This document shows, piece by piece, positions 37,424 through 45,839 of a stretch of 64,000 bases of DNA (the stretch's first letter is position 1; every line of letters starts with the position of its first letter). A program made the translations under genes and the position numbers. The stretch covers positions 1 to 64,000 of the forward strand of contig JACVCO010000009.1 of the NCBI GenBank assembly GCA_016741995.1, given 5' to 3'. The stretch comes from Hydrogenophaga sp. GTDB taxonomy: Bacteria; Pseudomonadota; Gammaproteobacteria; Burkholderiales; Burkholderiaceae_C. The notes below the pieces were generated by a model. That model did no database searches, had not been told where the DNA came from, and saw only the letters and a list, made by a program, of their open reading frames with translations.

Positions 37424-38029
37424 CTAGGGCCGCGTTGCCGGGCCCGGCGCGCGGCGGGCCCAGAAGGCGCTGAGCGCGCCCAGCAGCACCCCCCAGACCA
37501 CGCCGGTCAGGTGGGCCGCCTGCACCACCGGCAGGTCGGTGTCGGCGTTCAGCACCACCGGGTGGTACCAGCCCCGCTCGAGCATGACCTTGAACAGCAG
37601 GCCGCCGAGCAACGTGGCACCCCAGGGCCGCGCACCGCGCGGAGCCGCGCCCATCAGCAAGTGCAGGCCCAGCACCGCCACGCCGGCGTGCAGCAGGCCC
37701 GACAGGCCGACCGCGTGACCCACCTGGGGCCACAGGATCAGGCTGGCCTGCAGCAGCGGCCAGCTCAGCGCCCAGGCCAGCGCGGCCGACAGCGGCGGGC
37801 GCCGCATCCAGCCGGTGGCCGTGAGTGCGCCCAGCGCGAGCTGGTTGCCGATCAGGTGGGGGGTGTTCAGGTGCACCCAGGCGCTGGTCCACAGCGTCCA
37901 GGCGTGCGAGGGCCAGTCGTCGGCGTGCCAGGTGAGTGCCTGCACCGCGGGCTCGCGCGCCCACCACATCAGCATGCTGGCCACGCCATGCAGCACGCAC
38001 AACAGCAACCAGGCGCGCGTGCCCCTCAT
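37424..38029 (-). CDS. Rhomboid-family intramembrane serine protease, rhombosortase-like
   Basis: A 201-residue protein with six or so membrane helices. The rhomboid motifs are visible: TSAWVHLNTPHLIGN (HxxxxHxxxN), the catalytic Ser in VGLSGLLHAG, and the catalytic His in QAAHLTGVVWG. The size and motif order resemble rhombosortases, which process GlyGly-CTERM proteins; no such substrate is recognisable in the window. The ATG at 38029 overlaps the glnE stop (ATGA), so it is probably translated with glnE. Confidence 0.85.
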   Translation of the reverse strand: MRGTRAWLLLCVLHGVASMLMWWAREPAVQALTWHADDWPSHAWTLWTSAWVHLNTPHLIGNQLALGALTATGWMRRPPLSAALAWALSWPLLQASLILWPQVGHAVGLSGLLHAGVAVLGLHLLMGAAPRGARPWGATLLGGLLFKVMLERGWYHPVVLNADTDLPVVQAAHLTGVVWGVLLGALSAFWARRAPGPATRP

Positions 38030-40830
38030 GCGGTGGTTGTGTCCCCGAGCACTTCCTGCCACAGGCGGCGCACGGCCTGTGCCTCGGCCTGCAGTTCGGC
38101 CGGCTCCACCTGCGTGGGGGACTCGTCCAGGCGGGCGCGGTGCTGCACCTGACGCAGGCGGCGGTAGGCCCGGGCGGTCTCTTCACCCAGCCCCGGGGCC
38201 AACAGGCCCGCGGCCTCGGCACGGCGCAGCAGGTTGATGTTGCCCGTGTTGGCGCGCAGCTCCGGGTGCGCGCGCGAATGCAGCAGCACCAGGTACTGCA
38301 CCACGAACTCCACGTCGACCATGCCCCCCGGGCTGTGCTTGACGTCGAAGCGCTCGCCGCGCACGGGGTGGGCGGCACGCACCTTCGTGCGCATGGCCAC
38401 GATCTCGCCGGCCAGTGCCACCGCGTCGCGCGGGGCGGTGATGACGGCTTCGCGCACGGCGTCGAAGCGGCCCGCCAGGCCCGCGCTGCCGAGCACGAAG
38501 CGCGCGCGCGTCATGGCCTGGTGTTCCCAGGTCCACGCGGTGTTGCTGCCGCGCTGGGTCTGGTACTTCTCGTACGCCTCGAAGCTGGTGACCAGCAGGC
38601 CCGAGTTGCCGTTCGGGCGCAGCGCGGTGTCGATCTCGAACAGGTCGCCCTCGCCGGTCTTGACGGTGAGCCAGTTGATCATCTTGCGCACGAAGGCGGC
38701 GTAGATCTCGGCGGCGTTCTCGTGGGCGTCCTCGTAGACGAAGACGATGTCGAGATCGCTGCCGTAGCCCAGCTCTTTGCCGCCGAGCTTGCCGTAGCCG
38801 ATGATGGCGAAGGCCGGGGTGTCGCGGTGGCGGTTCTTCAGGCGCTGCCAGCACCAGCGCGCGGTCAGGCGCAGCACCGCGTCGGCCAGCGCCGAGAGGT
38901 CGTCGGCCACCTGCTCGACGGTGAGCTTGCCTTCGACATCGCGCGCCAGCGTGCGGAAGGTCTCGGCGTGGTGGGCGCGGCGCAGCAGGTTGAGCAGGGC
39001 CTCTTCGTCGTCCTCGCGCGTGGCGCGCAGCGAGGCCAGGCGCGCTTCGCATTCGGCCTCGAACGCCTCGGCGTCGAAGCGCTCGGCCAGCAGTTGCTGG
39101 CTGGCGAGTTCGTCGATCACGCCCGGGTGCTGCATGAGGTAGCGCGCCGGCCATTTGGCCGCACCCAGCAGGCGCAGCAGTCGCTCGTGCACCGAGGGCC
39201 GCTCCTGCAGCAACGCGAGGTAGCTTTCGCGGCGCAGCAGCGGCTCGATCCAGTCGGTCATGCGCAGCGCGGCCAGCTCGCTCACGCGGCCTTCCTCGAG
39301 CCAGGCGCCGGTGCGCTGGACCAGGCGGACCAGCCGCATGCGCGCGTCCTCGCGCAGGGCCTGCACGCGGGGGTGCTCGCGCCACTGGCGCACACGCGCG
39401 GCGAAGCCTTCGGGCAACTGCTCCAGCACGGCGTCGAGCGTGTCGCCCGCGGTGCGGGGCACGCCGCCGTTGCAGCCCTTGCCCTTGCAGGCGGCCTGTT
39501 TGTCGCCACCGAGCAGGATGTCGAACTCCTCGGCCACCGTCTCGCGGTGCGCGTCGAGCGCGTGCAGGAAGGCGCAGGTGTTGGCGAAACCCATGGTGGC
39601 CGCGAGCCAGGCGAGATCCTCGTCGCGCTCGGGCATCACGTGGGTCTGCTGGTCGTCCAGGTACTGGATGCGGTGCTCCACCTGGCGCAGGAACTCGTAG
39701 GCACGGGCCAGCGCCTCGGCCTTGTCGGCGGGCATCAGGCCGGCTTTGCTCACGCGCTGCAGCGCGCCCAGCGTGGGCCGCGTGCGCAGCTCGGGGAACT
39801 GGCCGCCACGCACCACCTGCAGCAGCTGCACGGTGAATTCGATTTCGCGGATGCCGCCGCGCGAAAGCTTCACGTCGTTGGCGCGGCCCGGGTTGCCCGC
39901 GGCGCGCTTGGACGCGTGGTCGCGAATCTGGCGGTGCAGCACGCGCAGCGACTCGAACACGCCGTAGTCGAGGTAGCGGCGGAACACGAAGGGCAGCACC
40001 GTGCCGCGCAGCGCCTGCATGCCCGGCGCCTTGATCGCCGCGGCCGGCGCGATCACGCGGCTCTTGAGCCAGGCGAAGCGCTCCCACTCGCGGCCCTGCA
40101 CCAGGAAGTACTCCTCGAGCGCCCCGAGCGAGACCACGCTCGGCCCGGAATTGCCGTTGGGCCGCAAGGCCAGATCTACGCGGAACACGCAGCCGTGTTC
40201 GGTGGTTTCGCCCACCGTCTGGTACAGGTGCTTGACCACCTTGGCGAAGTACTCCTGGTTGCTCACGCGGTTGCGCCCTTCGGCGTTGCCCGCGGTCTCG
40301 CCGTCCTGGTCGTACACGTAGATCAGGTCGATGTCGCTCGACACGTTGAGCTCGCGCGCACCCAGCTTGCCCATGCCGATGACCCAGATCTGCGCGCGCT
40401 GGCCGCTGGCCGCGGCCACGGGCATGCCGTGCAGCGCATCGAGTTCGGCAAACGCCAGCTGGCAGGCGGCGTCGAGGGCCAGTTCGGCCAGCTCGGTCAC
40501 GGCGCGCGTGACGGCCGACAGCGGCGCGCCCTGTTCGGTGTCGATCACCACCAGGCGCTCGAGCACCAGGTGGCGCAACACACGCAACGCGGCCGGCACG
40601 GGCAGGCCGCGCGCGCCGGTGAGCGTGTCCAGGCAGGCCTGCATGGTGGCCTTGTCCGGGGCACCCGGCGGCAGGCAGGCCAGCGCGTCGGCGTAGCGGC
40701 GCCGGATGCGCTGCACGAAGCGGGAGTGGTCGGCGCGGCGGTCGGCGGTGCCGAACGCGGCGTCGGAGTTCACATTCGTTGACAAGAAGCGCTCACCGAA
40801 GTCGGAACCCGGGCAGGGATGCCCCGTCAT
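38026..40830 (-). CDS. glnE: Bifunctional glutamine-synthetase adenylyltransferase/adenylyl-removing enzyme
   Basis: An enzyme of about 934 residues (E. coli 946) that adenylylates and deadenylylates glutamine synthetase. Two nucleotidyltransferase domains are seen with their metal-binding pairs, SSDIDLIYVY in the N-terminal half and YGSDLDIVFVY in the C-terminal half. The linker and C-terminal RHR-like helical regions are present. The ATG at 40830 is likely, but a GTG (VNSDAAFG) about 55 bases further in is possible. Its start lies only eight bases from the divergent yhdP start. Confidence 0.96.
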   Translation of the reverse strand: MTGHPCPGSDFGERFLSTNVNSDAAFGTADRRADHSRFVQRIRRRYADALACLPPGAPDKATMQACLDTLTGARGLPVPAALRVLRHLVLERLVVIDTEQGAPLSAVTRAVTELAELALDAACQLAFAELDALHGMPVAAASGQRAQIWVIGMGKLGARELNVSSDIDLIYVYDQDGETAGNAEGRNRVSNQEYFAKVVKHLYQTVGETTEHGCVFRVDLALRPNGNSGPSVVSLGALEEYFLVQGREWERFAWLKSRVIAPAAAIKAPGMQALRGTVLPFVFRRYLDYGVFESLRVLHRQIRDHASKRAAGNPGRANDVKLSRGGIREIEFTVQLLQVVRGGQFPELRTRPTLGALQRVSKAGLMPADKAEALARAYEFLRQVEHRIQYLDDQQTHVMPERDEDLAWLAATMGFANTCAFLHALDAHRETVAEEFDILLGGDKQAACKGKGCNGGVPRTAGDTLDAVLEQLPEGFAARVRQWREHPRVQALREDARMRLVRLVQRTGAWLEEGRVSELAALRMTDWIEPLLRRESYLALLQERPSVHERLLRLLGAAKWPARYLMQHPGVIDELASQQLLAERFDAEAFEAECEARLASLRATREDDEEALLNLLRRAHHAETFRTLARDVEGKLTVEQVADDLSALADAVLRLTARWCWQRLKNRHRDTPAFAIIGYGKLGGKELGYGSDLDIVFVYEDAHENAAEIYAAFVRKMINWLTVKTGEGDLFEIDTALRPNGNSGLLVTSFEAYEKYQTQRGSNTAWTWEHQAMTRARFVLGSAGLAGRFDAVREAVITAPRDAVALAGEIVAMRTKVRAAHPVRGERFDVKHSPGGMVDVEFVVQYLVLLHSRAHPELRANTGNINLLRRAEAAGLLAPGLGEETARAYRRLRQVQHRARLDESPTQVEPAELQAEAQAVRRLWQEVLGDTTTA

Positions 40831-40838
40831 AATTCGCG

Positions 40839-43800
40839 ATGGACATGATGCGATCCCACCAGGCCAGCACCGACCGCGACGACGGTGCCGCACCGGCCGG
40901 CCGCGTGCTGCGGCTGTGGGCGCTCGCCATGCGCGTGCTCCTGTGGCTGCTGGCCGGGCTCTGGGGCATCTTCCTGCTCACCTGGATCGTTTTGCAGGCG
41001 TGGATTGTGCCGCGGATCGAAACCTGGCGCCCTGACCTGGAACGGTGGGCGACCCAGGCGGTCGGGGTTGAGGTGCGCATCGGTTCGATCCACTCCCTGC
41101 CCGCCCCTGCGGGCGCCGGCTGGCTGCCCCCGCTGGTGCCGTCTTTCGAGCTGCGCGAGGTGCAACTGCTCGACGCCGGCGGGCGCCGCGCGCTGCAATT
41201 GCCGGTGGTGCGCGGGGCGGTCTCGGTGGCCTCGCTCTGGCGCGGGGGTTTCGAGCAAATCCTGATCGAGCGGCCGGTGCTCGACGTGCGCCGGCTGGTC
41301 AGTGGCCGCATCCAGATCGCGGGCATCGAATCCTCGGCCGAGGGCGGCGGCGGCGGCGGCACGGGCATCGATTGGTTTTTCGATCAGAGCGAGTTCGTGA
41401 TCCGCGGCGGTACCGTGCGCTGGATCGACGAACGCCGGGCCCAGCCGCCGGTGCTGCTGCGCGAGCTCGACTTCGTCGCGCGCAACGGCCACCGTTCGCA
41501 CGAGCTGCGGCTGGATGCCTCGCCCGAGCCCGAATGGGGCGACCGCTTCAGCCTGCGCGCCCAGCTGCGCGAACCGCTGCTGCGCCTGCCCGGCGCCGCA
41601 CCGCGGTCCGAGCCCTGGCAGGACTGGACGGGCCAGGTCTACGCCGAGTTCGCGCGTGTCGACGTGGCGCGCCTGCGCCGCCACGCCGACTTCAGCGAAC
41701 AGGGCGTGGAGGTGCGCAGCGGCCAGGGCGCGCTGCGCGCGTGGGTGCGCCTGCAGCGCGGGCAGGTCGAGGGGGTCACGCTCGACGCCGCACTCGGCGG
41801 CGTCGATCTGCAGCTCGGGCCCGAACTGCCGGCGCTGGCGCTCGAACACCTCGATGGCCGCCTGGAGGCGAGCTGGTCCGGCGCCGCCTGGACCCTGAGC
41901 ACCGAGCGGCTGGCGTTCCGCACCCCCGAAGGCCTGGCCTGGGACGGCGCCTCGGTGCGGGTGGAACACCAGCCGGCGCGCGAACGCCAGGGCCCGCGCA
42001 CCGCGGTGCAGGCGCAGGGCGTGGACCTGGCCACGTTGGCCGGCATGGCGGAACGCCTGCCCCTGCCGGCCGACGCTCGCGGCTGGCTGGCGCGGCTGCA
42101 ACCGCGCGGGCGGCTCGAACGCATCGACCTGCTGTGGCAGGCCCGCGGCAGCGGGCCCATGGCCGAACACACCGTGGCGCGAGCGCAAGGCCGCGTCAGC
42201 GGTCTGGCACTCGCGGGCGAGCCCAGCGGCCGGCTCTCGCGCAGCGGGCGCTTCCCCCTGCCCGGGCGCCCCGGCGTGGAAGGGGCCGACATCGATTTCG
42301 AGCTCGACCAGGACGGCGGGCGCGCGCAGCTCGCGCTGCGCCAGGGCGCGCTCGATTTCCCCGACGTGTTCGAGACCACCCGCATCGACCTCGACCGGCT
42401 CGACGCCCGTGTGCGCTGGCGCGTGCAGGGCGAGCGCATCGAGGTCGATCTCGACGAGGGCAGCTTCGCCAACGCCCACGCCGAAGGCAGCTTGCGCGTG
42501 CGTTGGCACACCGGCGACCCGGCCACCAGCCCGGCGCGCGCGCGCTTTCCGGGCGTGCTCGACCTGACGGCCAACCTCACGCGCGCCGACGGCACGGCGG
42601 TGCACCGCTACCTGCCGCTGAGCGTGCGCGAAAGCGCACGGCACTACGTGCGCGAGGCGGTGCTGGCGGGGGGTTCGCGCCAGGTGGGCTTTCGCGTCCA
42701 GGGCGAAATCCAGGACATACCCTTCGACGAGCCGCAGCACACGCCCGGCACCTTCCGCATCACCGCCGCGCTCGAGGGCGTGGACTTCAACCACCTGCCC
42801 ACGTTCCTGCAGGCGCCGGGCGACGCTCCCTGGCCCGGCGTGCGCCGCGCGCGCGCGCAGTTCGAGCTCGACCGCGCGGCCATGCGCATCACCGGCATCG
42901 AAGGCGAACTCGAAGGGGCCAGCGGCGTGCGCGTCGACCGGGGGTCGGTGATCGTCGAGAACCTCGTGCACGAGCCCGTGGTGCAGGTGCGCGTGCGCGC
43001 CAGCGGCCCGGGCGCGTCGATGCTGGGGCACGTGCAGCGCACGCCGATCAACGCCTACACGCAGCAGGCGCTGGCGCGGGCCACGGCCAACGGCCCCGCG
43101 GTGGCCGAGGTGCAGATCGACCTGCCGCTGCAGGACCTGCGCGCCACGCGCGTGCGCGGCAGCGTGCAGCTCGACGGCACCGACCTGCGCATCACGCCCG
43201 CCTCGCCGCTGCTGGCCAGGGCGCGCGGCAAGCTCGACTTCACCGAAGACGGTTTCACCTTCACCGGCGCGCGCGCCCAGGTGCTGGGCGGCGAGCTGGT
43301 GTTCGACGGCGGCCTGCGCGCCGATGCGCAAGGCCAGCCCGCGCTGCAGTTCCGCGGCCAGGGCACGGCGAGCGCCGCCGGCCTGCGCGAGGGGGGGCTG
43401 GGTCCGGCGTCGGCGCTGTTCGCCCACGCCAGCGGCAGCACCGCCTACGCCGTGCAACTGGGCTTTCGCGGCGGTGAGCCCGAGCTGCGCATCAACAGCA
43501 CGCTGCAGGGCCTGGCGCTGCAACTGCCGGCGCCGCTGGCCAAACCCGCCGAGGCCACCTGGCCGGCGCGTTTCGACAGCAGCGTGTCGGCCCTGCAGGC
43601 CGATGGCCGCGCCGCGCGCGAGCGCTGGTTGCTCACGCTCGGGCCCGCGAACCAGCCCGTGATCGATCTGCACCTGGAGCGCGAGCTGGGCAATGCCGCC
43701 GCGGGCCCGCGCGGCAGTGTGGCCATCGGCCTGCCGGCCGGCGAGCGGGCGCCGCTGCCGGAGCGCGGGATCGCGGTGCAGGCGCGCGTGGGCGAGCTCG

Positions 43801-44990
43801 ACCTCGACCGCTGGCGCCGCCTGGCCGACGCGACCCCGGTGCCTGGCGTCGAGGCCGCGGCCTGGATGCCCGACACGCTGTCCTTGCAGGCCGATGCCGT
43901 CGTGATGGACGCACGGCGCTTTCAGCGTGTGCTGATCGGCGCGTCGCGCGAGGGCGCGTCGTGGCGCGCCAGCGTGGACGCCGACGAGCTCAACGGCTAT
44001 GTCGAATACCGCCCCGCCGGGGCCGGCAGCGCCGGCAGCGTGTACGCGCGCCTGGCCCGCCTCACCCTGCCCAAGGCCGCGCCGCGCGAGGTCGAGCGGC
44101 TGCTGGAACAACCCACCACCGTGCCGGCGCTCGACATCGCGGTGGACGAGCTGCAGTGGGATGGCCGCTCGCTCGGCCGCGTGGAGGTCGAGGCCGTGAA
44201 CCGTGGCGGGCCGGTGCGGGTGGGCGAATGGCGGCTCAATGCGCTGCGCGTCACGCTGCCCGAAGCCCGGCTCAGCGCCAGCGGCAACTGGGCGCCGCTG
44301 GCCGCCCAGGGCGATGCCGGCACCGGCGCGCAGCGCCGCACCGCGCTGCAGTTCCGCCTGGATGTGCAGGACAGCGGCGCGCTGCTCGAGCGCTTCGGGC
44401 GCGAGGGCCTGGTGCGCGGCGGCCGTGGCCGGCTGGAGGGCAACGTGGGCTGGCTGGGCACGCCCTTCGCGCCCGACTACCCCTCGCTGGCCGGCCAGCT
44501 GAAGCTCGACGTCGAACGGGGCCAGTTCCTCAAGGCCGAACCCGGCGCCGGCCGGCTGCTCGGTGTGCTCAGCCTGCAGGCGCTGCCGCGCCGCCTGACG
44601 CTCGACTTCCGCGACGTGTTCTCCGAAGGCTTCGCGTTCGATTTCGTGCGCGGCGACGCGCGCATCGAACGTGGCGTGGTGCACACCAACAACCTGCAGA
44701 TGAAGGGCGTGAACGCCGCGGTGCTGATGGAAGGCACGGCCGACCTCGCGCGCGAGACGCAGGACATCAAGGTGGTGGTGGTGCCCGAGCTCAACGCCGG
44801 CACCGCCTCGTTGATCGCCACCGCGATCAACCCCGCGGTGGGCCTGGGCACCTTCCTGGCGCAGTTCCTGTTGCGCCAACCCCTGCAGAGCGCGGCCACA
44901 CAGGAGTTCCGCGTCAGCGGCAACTGGGCCGACCCGCAGGTGGAGAAAGTGGCGCGCAGCCCGGCGCCCGCCTCGCCCACGCTGCAGTAA
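40839..44990 (+). CDS. yhdP: YhdP-family AsmA-like envelope protein
   Basis: A 1383-residue protein with one N-terminal membrane anchor (LLWLLAGLWGIFLLTWIVLQAW) and a very long periplasmic region rich in beta strands and LQ/DG repeats, typical of AsmA-like bridge proteins. The DUF3971/AsmA C-terminal region (FRDVFSEGFAFDFVRGDARIE, then VEKVA) is conserved. YhdP, TamB and YdbH carry phospholipids to the outer membrane in E. coli. The ORF track also shows a 1350-residue antisense ORF here, a codon-bias shadow. The ATG at 40839 is nearly back to back with glnE. Confidence 0.93.
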   Translation: MDMMRSHQASTDRDDGAAPAGRVLRLWALAMRVLLWLLAGLWGIFLLTWIVLQAWIVPRIETWRPDLERWATQAVGVEVRIGSIHSLPAPAGAGWLPPLVPSFELREVQLLDAGGRRALQLPVVRGAVSVASLWRGGFEQILIERPVLDVRRLVSGRIQIAGIESSAEGGGGGGTGIDWFFDQSEFVIRGGTVRWIDERRAQPPVLLRELDFVARNGHRSHELRLDASPEPEWGDRFSLRAQLREPLLRLPGAAPRSEPWQDWTGQVYAEFARVDVARLRRHADFSEQGVEVRSGQGALRAWVRLQRGQVEGVTLDAALGGVDLQLGPELPALALEHLDGRLEASWSGAAWTLSTERLAFRTPEGLAWDGASVRVEHQPARERQGPRTAVQAQGVDLATLAGMAERLPLPADARGWLARLQPRGRLERIDLLWQARGSGPMAEHTVARAQGRVSGLALAGEPSGRLSRSGRFPLPGRPGVEGADIDFELDQDGGRAQLALRQGALDFPDVFETTRIDLDRLDARVRWRVQGERIEVDLDEGSFANAHAEGSLRVRWHTGDPATSPARARFPGVLDLTANLTRADGTAVHRYLPLSVRESARHYVREAVLAGGSRQVGFRVQGEIQDIPFDEPQHTPGTFRITAALEGVDFNHLPTFLQAPGDAPWPGVRRARAQFELDRAAMRITGIEGELEGASGVRVDRGSVIVENLVHEPVVQVRVRASGPGASMLGHVQRTPINAYTQQALARATANGPAVAEVQIDLPLQDLRATRVRGSVQLDGTDLRITPASPLLARARGKLDFTEDGFTFTGARAQVLGGELVFDGGLRADAQGQPALQFRGQGTASAAGLREGGLGPASALFAHASGSTAYAVQLGFRGGEPELRINSTLQGLALQLPAPLAKPAEATWPARFDSSVSALQADGRAARERWLLTLGPANQPVIDLHLERELGNAAAGPRGSVAIGLPAGERAPLPERGIAVQARVGELDLDRWRRLADATPVPGVEAAAWMPDTLSLQADAVVMDARRFQRVLIGASREGASWRASVDADELNGYVEYRPAGAGSAGSVYARLARLTLPKAAPREVERLLEQPTTVPALDIAVDELQWDGRSLGRVEVEAVNRGGPVRVGEWRLNALRVTLPEARLSASGNWAPLAAQGDAGTGAQRRTALQFRLDVQDSGALLERFGREGLVRGGRGRLEGNVGWLGTPFAPDYPSLAGQLKLDVERGQFLKAEPGAGRLLGVLSLQALPRRLTLDFRDVFSEGFAFDFVRGDARIERGVVHTNNLQMKGVNAAVLMEGTADLARETQDIKVVVVPELNAGTASLIATAINPAVGLGTFLAQFLLRQPLQSAATQEFRVSGNWADPQVEKVARSPAPASPTLQ

Positions 44991-45028
44991 GCTCGGCCGC
45001 TTCCCTGCACGCTGTCACAGGAAGCCGC

Positions 45029-45835
45029 ATGAAAGTCGCCGCCATCCAGATGGTCTCGGGCATCAGCCTGGACGCCAACCTCAGCGAAGCCCTGCGCCTG
45101 CTGCGCCTGGCCGCCGCCGCCGGCACCGAACTCGCGGTGCTGCCCGAGTACTTCTGCTTCATGGGTGCGCGCGACGCCGACAAGCTCGTCATCGCCGAAA
45201 CCCAGGGCCTCGGCCGGGTGCAGGATTTCCTGAGCGACGCCGCGCGCGAGCTCAAGATGACCATCGTCGGCGGCACATTGCCGATGGCCACCGACGATCC
45301 CACGCGCGCGTCGAACAGCTCGCTCGTCTTCGACGCCAAGGGCCACCGCGTCAGCCGCTACGACAAGATCCACCTGTTCCGCTACGACAACGGGCGCGAG
45401 CGCTACGACGAAGCGGCCGTGCTGCGCGCGGGCGACGCACCCACCACCTTCGAACTGCGCGACCACGCGGGCGAGGCCTGGCGCATCGGCCAGAGCGTGT
45501 GCTACGACCTGCGCTTCGCCGAGCTCTACCGCACCCTCGCGGCCGACGTGCTGCTGGTGCCCGCGGCCTTCACCCACACCACCGGCTCGGCGCACTGGGA
45601 GGTGCTGCTGCGCGCCCGCGCGATCGAGAACCAGGCCTACGTGATCGCCAGCGCCCAGGGCGGCATCCACGAGAACGGCCGCCGCACCTGGGGCCACAGC
45701 ATGGTGATCGACCCCTGGGGCCAGGTCATGGCCCTGCACGCCGAAGGCGCGGGCCTGGCGCTGGCCGACATCGACATGGCGCGCCTGCGCCAGGTGCGCG
45801 AGCAACTGCCCTCGCTGCAGCACCGCGTGCTCTGA
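45029..45835 (+). CDS. Carbon-nitrogen hydrolase (nitrilase superfamily, Nit1/omega-amidase-like)
   Basis: A 268-residue enzyme with the nitrilase Glu-Lys-Cys triad: Glu in LAVLPEYFCF, Lys in YDKIHLFRY and Cys in SVCYDLRFAELYR. Length and motifs match bacterial proteins that hydrolyse deaminated glutathione or omega-amides, a metabolite-repair role. The ATG at 45029 follows AGGAAG. It lies between yhdP and the sensor kinase, four bases before the latter. The precise substrate cannot be read from sequence. Confidence 0.92.
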   Translation: MKVAAIQMVSGISLDANLSEALRLLRLAAAAGTELAVLPEYFCFMGARDADKLVIAETQGLGRVQDFLSDAARELKMTIVGGTLPMATDDPTRASNSSLVFDAKGHRVSRYDKIHLFRYDNGRERYDEAAVLRAGDAPTTFELRDHAGEAWRIGQSVCYDLRFAELYRTLAADVLLVPAAFTHTTGSAHWEVLLRARAIENQAYVIASAQGGIHENGRRTWGHSMVIDPWGQVMALHAEGAGLALADIDMARLRQVREQLPSLQHRVL

Positions 45836-45839
45836 CGCC

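Noticed and set aside
37936-40782. 948-residue plus-strand ORF across glnE
   Set aside because: Antisense shadow of glnE; repetitive Gln/His/Ala-rich translation with no recognisable fold.
40827-44879. 1350-residue minus-strand ORF opposite yhdP
   Set aside because: Its composition (His/Arg/Ala/Gln repeats) is that of a codon-bias shadow of a high-GC gene, and yhdP on the plus strand has clear family features.
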